Shown piece after piece: positions 59,969 to 64,000 of a stretch of DNA of 64,000 nucleotides. The notes below the pieces were generated by a model. That model saw only the letters and a program-made list of their open reading frames with translations, was not told the DNA's origin and did not search any database. Source of the stretch: Gammaproteobacteria bacterium (GTDB lineage Bacteria; Pseudomonadota; Gammaproteobacteria; Enterobacterales; Alteromonadaceae); the NCBI GenBank assembly GCA_018826295.1, contig JAHJZX010000021.1, positions 181,633-245,632 on the forward strand. The letters run 5' to 3'. The position numbers and the translations under genes were made by a program. Numbering within the stretch: the stretch's first letter is position 1; each line of letters opens with the position of its first letter.

Positions 59969-60080
59969 ATGCTGCCGTGGCAAGATCAAACGTAATCATC
60001 CACTCTGAATTAAGTGTCGAGACATTATCCGCAGGCTGAGAAAGTGTTAAGCCAATCATTTACAGTGTCAAAGGGATCTT

Positions 60081-60593
60081 ATGCGAGTGACTTCTGCGCG
60101 TCTGGATATGACGCCACTTACACAACAAGACTGGCCGTTGTTTCAGCTACTACACAAGACTCCTGAGGTGATAGCGCAGTGTTTTGATGCACCAACAGAG
60201 GCTGAGTTACAACAGAAATTTCTATCACGGCTGCAGCCTTGGCATAAAGACGCCAGCCATTGGTTATGTCTGGTTATGCGCCAGCTTAATACCGGCAAAG
60301 CTATTGGCGTCACCGGCATTGCAATGGCAGAGGGTAGAGCAGAAGTGGGGTATTTATTGCTGCCCGAGTTTCATGGTCAGGGCTTTGGCACTGAGTCATT
60401 GCAAGCGTTAATTCAATGGGCAGCAACTACACAGGAGATAACTTGCTTTAAAGCTGTGGTCACCGAAGGCAATATCGCATCAGAGCGGGTATTACAAAAA
60501 GCCGGTTTTAAGCTGGTAGCAAAAGAGCCAGATGCACACAGCATTGGCGGTAAACGCTATGCCGATCATAGCTACCATTTTGATGCGGCTTGA
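60081..60593 (+). CDS. GNAT-family N-acetyltransferase (RimJ/RimL type)
   Basis: A 170-residue acetyltransferase. The acetyl-CoA loop is EVGYLLLPEFHGQGFGTESL (about 92-111, Q/RxxGxG-type), followed by the C-terminal GNIASERVLQKAGFKLVAKE, typical of the RimJ/RimL group. The substrate (a protein N-terminus or small amine) is unknown. ATG 60081 has AAAGGGATCTT upstream. It is the first gene of the accessory stretch, and the first copy of the 71-bp intergenic repeat follows its stop. Confidence 0.9.
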   Translation: MRVTSARLDMTPLTQQDWPLFQLLHKTPEVIAQCFDAPTEAELQQKFLSRLQPWHKDASHWLCLVMRQLNTGKAIGVTGIAMAEGRAEVGYLLLPEFHGQGFGTESLQALIQWAATTQEITCFKAVVTEGNIASERVLQKAGFKLVAKEPDAHSIGGKRYADHSYHFDAA

Positions 60594-60607
60594 TATTGCC
60601 GGCCTGC

Positions 60608-60717
60608 TACGAAGCTAAAGTTTGGCAACCAAGCTAAACGAATGTCGGGGCGCATTATTGCGCCCTTAGCTTTTACAGCCAATAAAGCCTTGACCAAGTT
60701 TAGCTTTTCGGTAAATG
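60608..60717 (+). repeat. Intergenic repeat copy A (after the GNAT gene)
   Basis: First of three copies. The conserved core (60647-60717) begins with a perfect hairpin, GGGCGCA-TTAT-TGCGCCC, followed by about 50 bp that include AATAAAGCCTTGACCAAGTT and end TTTTCGGTAAATG. A left arm, TACGAAGCTAAAGTTTGG (60608-60625), is partly complementary to the right end (CCAAGTTTAGCTTTTCGGTA), so the whole element is a long imperfect palindrome. It carries a terminator-like hairpin and a weak -35-like TTGACC. Confidence 0.85.
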
Positions 60718-60861
60718 TAACAACAAATTTAAGGTTAACTAACCTATTCCGATGGTAGCTGAAACAGTCAGGCAAACGGCAATATCTGGCACGAAGAGCT
60801 TGGGCCCGAGGCATCAGATAATTGTAGTTTTTTCAGATCCGGCGTTTTTTAAGGAAGTAAT

Positions 60862-61782
60862 GTGTACACAGAATGGAAACCTAACAGCTGGATTGCTGTG
60901 GTGTTTGGATTGCTGTTTCAACCCTTTGTATTTTTATACGTAAACCGGCCACGCTATTTTTTCTTTTATCTGGCTTTAACACTGGGCTGCATTTTTCTTA
61001 TGCAGTATCCAGCGAGTGCGGCGCTATTTTCAGAAGGTGGCAAAGCGCAGTATTGGCCATACGCCATTACCATCGCTTGTGCCATACATGCCTTTATTCT
61101 TAGCGCTAACTATGATGTTTCACAAAAAAGAAGCTGGTGCGCAAGGTGGTGGACAACCTTAGTCTGCGTCATCGCGGTATATTCTTCTGTGTTTGTTACC
61201 AAGACGTTTTTTTATGACGTTTACACCATTCCGGCAACGTCAATGAGCCCGGCATTAAACCCCGGAGATCACGTGATTGTGAGTAAACAGGGTTTTGGTA
61301 ATTATTCGTATGCTGGAATACCCGTGTGGCAAACTACATCCACTGCGACAATACAACGTGGTGACTTAGTGGTGTTTAAAAAGCCTGGCAATGAAACAAC
61401 AGACTTTATCAAACGGGTGATAGCCGGTCCGGGAGATAAAATTTACTATCAGCATAAACGCCTATATCTCACCAGAGCATGCGATAGTTGCCTGGATTAT
61501 GAACTGATTGATAACGTAGAAATAGACAGCGCAACTGAGACAGAGTTTTCGATATATCAGGAAACACTGGACGGCCAGCAATATAGCATCCAGCAGAACA
61601 CTAAAAAGCCGGATTGGATTCAACATTACTTTCGTCAGCACGGTATGCGCTTGGGCGAATGGATAGTTCCTGCCGGGCATTATTTTGTGATGGGTGACAA
61701 TCGCGATAACAGTCTTGACAGCAGATACTGGGGCTTTGTACCTGAGCAAAATATAGTCGGTAAAGCGGTGTATATTTTCTAA
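60862..61782 (+). CDS. Accessory signal peptidase I (S26 family)
   Basis: A 306-residue membrane protease with about four N-terminal TM segments (about 10-28, 32-50, 62-80, 92-112) and a periplasmic S26 domain. Box B PATSMSPALNPGD holds the nucleophile S127; box D DFIKRVIAGPGD holds the general base K184; box E GDNRDNSLDSRYWGFVP is complete. It should cleave signal peptides. GTG 60862 with AAGGAAGTAAT upstream is the start; the neighbouring ATG is out of frame. It is not beside lepA or rnc as lepB usually is, and lies between two copies of the intergenic repeat, so it is probably a second, accessory enzyme. Confidence 0.9.
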   Translation: MYTEWKPNSWIAVVFGLLFQPFVFLYVNRPRYFFFYLALTLGCIFLMQYPASAALFSEGGKAQYWPYAITIACAIHAFILSANYDVSQKRSWCARWWTTLVCVIAVYSSVFVTKTFFYDVYTIPATSMSPALNPGDHVIVSKQGFGNYSYAGIPVWQTTSTATIQRGDLVVFKKPGNETTDFIKRVIAGPGDKIYYQHKRLYLTRACDSCLDYELIDNVEIDSATETEFSIYQETLDGQQYSIQQNTKKPDWIQHYFRQHGMRLGEWIVPAGHYFVMGDNRDNSLDSRYWGFVPEQNIVGKAVYIF

Positions 61783-61866
61783 CTAATTCAAAGTAGGGGC
61801 GCATTATCGCGCCCTCAGTTTTTGCAGCCAATAAAGCCTTGACCAAGTTTAGTTTTTCGGTAAATG
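61783..61866 (+). repeat. Intergenic repeat copy B (after the signal peptidase)
   Basis: Second copy; the core (61796-61866) is nearly identical to copies A and C: GGGCGC-ATTATC-GCGCCC, then GCAGCCAATAAAGCCTTGAC and TTTAGTTTTTCGGTAAATG. It starts 14 bp after the stop codon. The hairpin has a compensatory change (C at the loop edge) that keeps the stem. Confidence 0.85.
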
Positions 61867-61993
61867 GCTGTTACGCCGTTACAGCAACTCAATCCCATCC
61901 TGCCAAAAATTTGCTTACTTTCTCTGTTGCCTGCTAAGGTTAATTAAAAGTTAATTTTAGCGTGCGGCGATATGCGCACACTTATAAGAATTG

Positions 61994-62037
61994 CTTGTAA
62001 CACAAGTTAATCTTGCAAAAAGTATCTTGAGGGATAC
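61994..62037 (+). promoter_or_regulatory. Operator-like palindromes before the toxin gene
   Basis: CTTGT-AAC-ACAAG (61994-62006) is a perfect palindrome and GTATC-TTGAGG-GATAC (62022-62037) a second one, both within 50 bp of the toxin start. They are candidate sites for autorepression by the antitoxin, the usual control of such modules. Confidence 0.5.
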
Positions 62038-62043
62038 ACTGTA

Positions 62044-62343
62044 ATGGTAAAGCAAATTAAAGTGACAGAGCAGTTTAGCAACTGGCTGGATGGCTTAAAG
62101 GATATTCAAGGCAGGGCGCGTATTCAAGCCAGAATTCAGCGGCTGGCTTCTGGTAATCCGGGAGTTCATCGTAATTTAAAACTTGGTGTGTCTGAACTAA
62201 AAATTGATGTCGGGCCCGGTTACAGGGTGTATTACACACAGCGGCAAAACGTGCTGATAATCCTGTTGTGTGGCGGTGATAAAGCAAGCCAGCCAGCGGA
62301 TATAGAATTAGCGTACCAGTTGGTTCACAACCTTGAGGTGTAA
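62044..62343 (+). CDS. HigB-like RelE/ParE-superfamily toxin
   Basis: A 99-residue toxin of the phage-derived Gp49-like/HigB group. The N-terminal VTEQFSNWLDGLKD and ARIQARIQRLASGN helices and the late strand GPGYRVYYTQRQNVLIILLCGGDK are characteristic. Such toxins cleave mRNA at the ribosome. The gene precedes its antitoxin (toxin-first order, 1 bp apart), as in HigBA-type modules. Palindromes upstream may bind the antitoxin. The module lies between repeat copies B and C in an accessory region. Confidence 0.9.
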   Translation: MVKQIKVTEQFSNWLDGLKDIQGRARIQARIQRLASGNPGVHRNLKLGVSELKIDVGPGYRVYYTQRQNVLIILLCGGDKASQPADIELAYQLVHNLEV

Positions 62344-62344
62344 C

Positions 62345-62638
62345 ATGAGCATAAAACTGCAAGATTACGATGTAGCAGAGCACCTGCGTACACCAGAGGA
62401 GATGGCAGCTTACCTGGAAGCTTCTATTGCCGAATGTGATGGTGATGCCAGCTTTGTCGCCAAAGCGCTGGGTGATATTGCCCGTGCCAAAGGCATGGCA
62501 ACTCTTGCGCGTGACACCGGCCTTGGTCGCGAGAGTTTGTACAAAGCCTTATCTGCAGACGGCAACCCGCAATTAAGCACAGTTCTAAAAGTCGCCAAAG
62601 CACTTGGTCTGCAGTTTAGTGTAAAGCCTGCCGTATAA
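62345..62638 (+). CDS. HigA-like helix-turn-helix antitoxin
   Basis: A 97-residue antitoxin of the addiction-module antidote type. An N-terminal tail with YDVAEHLRTPEEMAAYLEAS precedes a Xre-like helix-turn-helix (about 50-95, MATLARDTGLGRESLYKAL and PQLSTVLKVAKALGL). It neutralises the adjacent toxin and represses the operon. ATG 62345 has GAGGTGTAAC upstream, immediately after the toxin stop. The final codons (GCCGTATAACT) form the left arm of repeat copy C, so gene and repeat overlap. Confidence 0.9.
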   Translation: MSIKLQDYDVAEHLRTPEEMAAYLEASIAECDGDASFVAKALGDIARAKGMATLARDTGLGRESLYKALSADGNPQLSTVLKVAKALGLQFSVKPAV

Positions 62639-62730
62639 CTGCCACACCAAACCAAGGTAAGGGCGCATTATTGCGCCCTTTGTTTTGCAGCAAATAAAGC
62701 CTTGACCAAGTTAAGTTTTTCGGCAAATGT
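62629..62730 (+). repeat. Intergenic repeat copy C (after the antitoxin)
   Basis: Third copy; the core (62660-62730) has GGGCGCA-TTAT-TGCGCCC followed by AAATAAAGCCTTGACCAAGT and AAGTTTTTCGGCAAATG, with one base fewer than A and B in the T run. A left arm, TGCCGTATAACT (62629-62640), is complementary to the right end AAGTTTTTCGGCA (62713-62725), so the copy again forms a long imperfect palindrome. Confidence 0.85.
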
Positions 62731-62834
62731 AACTGCAATAACCGATTGTATTTTACTGGCGTTGGAGCGAGGCAGGAAAAAAGCAAGACCTAGCCCCGCG
62801 CGTCAAAGGCAAAACCTGACGACGAAGAGGCCTT

Positions 62835-63986
62835 ATGCGAGTTAGATGGAAGAAGAATAAAAATTTAAAACCTGAAGTAGTGTTAGCTAAGCTGGAAAGC
62901 TCTAAAACAGTCTCTGATGACAAAAGAGTTAGTTTCTCACTTTGGGAATATGACGAGATAATGTCTGCGCTCATTAATATGGTCGAATTTCCCCGGCATT
63001 GTGATGGATTTGATTATGAACGTATCGTATCAGCTGCTGTTAGTAATATCGCGAGGAGTATGGCCTTAGATAAAGTCAAAGTCATAGATGAAATCAATGA
63101 AATTATTAAATTGGAAAACTCAATTAGTGAACAAGAATTTCATCTCTTAACTAAAGTATCACTCGCTCAGCCATATCCAATTGAAGAGTTGGTTCTTGAG
63201 AACGCAAAAATAGAAATATTTAATGATAGTTATCCAGAAAAATTCTTGGGGCGAAATGAAGTAATAAGTAAATATCCAGAAATCTCAAAGACACCTGAAC
63301 ACTATGCAAATGTAATTGTTAGTTTGAAAGAGAAAACTGTACGACGAGCCGCGACGAAATCTTTGAGAGTCTTGGATCTTGTTAGGTCGTTATTTTGTCT
63401 TTTTGGAAATCCGACTGGGGAGATTTTGGGAGGGCAGTGGAAGCCAATTAATGTCGTTCGTTTGGGTAGTGCTCATACTGTTCATAAAGATACCGGTGAA
63501 ATAGCCAGTAAGGATTTTTGGTATGAACCTAATTTTTCCCCTGCTAAAGTTTTTAAGCCAAATAATTTGGATGTATTCACTAAAAACTGTAAATGGGCTA
63601 TGGAGAAATTAGAACTTATTCCTTATGGATCGATTTTAAAAGATTCACTGTTACGGTATGTAAGAGCATTGGATGAAAGAGATCAAAATACGGCAATGAT
63701 CAGGTTGTGGGGAGCTATAGAAGGTTTGGTCGCACCGTCAGAGAACAATTATGATCTAGTCACTCGTCGATGCGCATTTCTTTTCGATGATTATGAATAC
63801 CACAAACAAATTTTGGAACATTTAAGGGAATATCGAAATGCCAATGTTCACTCTGGAGATGACCTTTCCCCCGATTTTAACACCATGACATTGATGAGAT
63901 TTCCAATAAAATGGAGTCAATGGAGATCTCAAAATGAAAAAACGTTATACCGAAGAACAAATCATCAAAGCTATCAAGCAGCATGA
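62835..63986 (+). CDS. HEPN-domain protein (ApeA-like), 3' end disrupted by an IS
   Basis: An AT-rich gene, unlike its neighbours. The frame is 383 codons, but the last 42 codons (from about 63,860) are IS sequence. The native part has an uncharacterised N-terminal region (about 1-250) and a C-terminal HEPN-like domain (about 265-341): MIRLWGAIEGLVAP, then EYRNANVHSG, with R334 and H339 in the R-x4-H arrangement of HEPN ribonucleases, closest in pattern to Apea-like HEPN proteins. Such proteins often act in anti-phage defence. The active-site His is kept, but the helix after it is lost, so the protein may be inactive. ATG 62835 follows GAAGAGGCCTT. Confidence 0.7.
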   Translation: MRVRWKKNKNLKPEVVLAKLESSKTVSDDKRVSFSLWEYDEIMSALINMVEFPRHCDGFDYERIVSAAVSNIARSMALDKVKVIDEINEIIKLENSISEQEFHLLTKVSLAQPYPIEELVLENAKIEIFNDSYPEKFLGRNEVISKYPEISKTPEHYANVIVSLKEKTVRRAATKSLRVLDLVRSLFCLFGNPTGEILGGQWKPINVVRLGSAHTVHKDTGEIASKDFWYEPNFSPAKVFKPNNLDVFTKNCKWAMEKLELIPYGSILKDSLLRYVRALDERDQNTAMIRLWGAIEGLVAPSENNYDLVTRRCAFLFDDYEYHKQILEHLREYRNANVHSGDDLSPDFNTMTLMRFPIKWSQWRSQNEKTLYRRTNHQSYQAA

Positions 63987-64000
63987 AGCTGGGGCAAAGG
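63860..64000 (+). mobile_element. IS3-family insertion sequence, left end
   Basis: The sequence from TGACCTTTCCCCCGATTTTA (63860) looks like a terminal repeat beginning TG, as in IS3-family elements, and lies 74 bp before the start of an IS3-type orfA. It interrupts the HEPN gene. The right end and target duplication are outside the window, so the exact left end is inferred. Confidence 0.7.
63934..64000 (+). CDS. IS3-family transposase OrfA, N-terminal part only
   Basis: Only 22 codons are visible before the window ends. The start MKKRYTEEQIIKAIKQHEAG is the characteristic beginning of IS3-family (IS407/IS3-like) OrfA helix-turn-helix proteins, which bind the IS ends and, by programmed frameshift with OrfB, make the transposase. 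Confidence 0.85.
   Translation, partial: MKKRYTEEQIIKAIKQHEAGAK

Noticed and set aside
60860..60943. ATG at 60860 as the signal peptidase start
   Set aside because: It is out of frame with the S26 domain and closes after 28 codons; the overlapping GTG at 60862 is in frame and properly spaced from AAGGAA.
60608..62730. Three repeats considered as a CRISPR array
   Set aside because: The copies are about 0.9-1.2 kb apart with whole genes between them, and the repeat is about 71 bp; this is not CRISPR spacing.
1..64000. tRNA, rRNA or replication-origin signals
   Set aside because: No T-loop plus anticodon-stem pattern, rRNA-like stretch or DnaA-box cluster was recognised by eye; a covariance search was not possible here.

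Overview
The window looks like chromosomal DNA of a mid-GC gammaproteobacterium of the Alteromonadales/Chromatiaceae type (Rheinheimera, Alishewanella or Arsukibacterium are the closest matches in gene content). Reasons: several Alteromonadales-type families (DUF3718, DUF5610, DUF2938), many exported peptidases, two RND efflux operons, a FadL porin, a PaeA/YtfL ortholog close to the E. coli protein, and Shine-Dalgarno sites of the GGAG/AAGG type. The genus is inferred. No rRNA, tRNA or CRISPR array was seen.

Layout. 1-9.9 kb: envelope and peptidase genes (M1 aminopeptidase N-terminus, SIMPL protein, M28 lipoprotein peptidase, DUF2254 membrane protein, TetR regulator, EamA exporter, DUF885 protein), then a reductase-desaturase operon behind a FabR/DesT-like operator. 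10.1-13.5 kb: a redox/MerR block. A soxR gene is divergent from a SoxR-box promoter that reads a 30-codon mini-ORF, a VOC protein and an FMN reductase; next come a flavodoxin-like protein and a MerR-DUF2938 pair sharing a 19-bp-spacer promoter. 13.5-29.2 kb: tricorn-like protease, DUF533 protein, RND efflux operon 1, an NRAMP-like transporter with an altered metal motif, a C-terminally short GlgC-like enzyme, DUF3718, paeA, DUF5610, an MFS exporter and an rRNA pseudouridine synthase. 29.4-36.1 kb: an ECF sigma / putative anti-sigma / DUF4097 operon, a small membrane protein, purC, a DUF4397 lipoprotein and fadL with a FadR-like site.

36.4-45.5 kb: a four-gene operon with one adaptor, two different RND permeases and an esterase, followed by a yybP-ykoY manganese riboswitch in front of a GDT1/MneA-type Mn exporter. 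45.5-60 kb: an M49-like metallopeptidase, a GlxA-type regulator with a perfect inverted repeat at its start, a BlaI/BlaR-like pair whose sensor ends in a TonB domain, ybaK, a GGDEF protein with a solute-binding sensor, an NYN RNase, a GST and a divergent WYL regulator, yajD, and a run of small exported or membrane genes including a TlpA thioredoxin.

60-64 kb is an accessory region. A GNAT acetyltransferase, an extra signal peptidase I and a HigB-HigA type toxin-antitoxin pair are each followed by a copy of the same ~71-bp hairpin-bearing repeat. An AT-rich gene with a HEPN-type R-x4-H motif comes next, and its 3' end is cut by an IS3-family element that begins at about 63,860 and runs off the window. 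The repeat-bounded genes and the interrupted HEPN gene are the strongest candidates for something undescribed.
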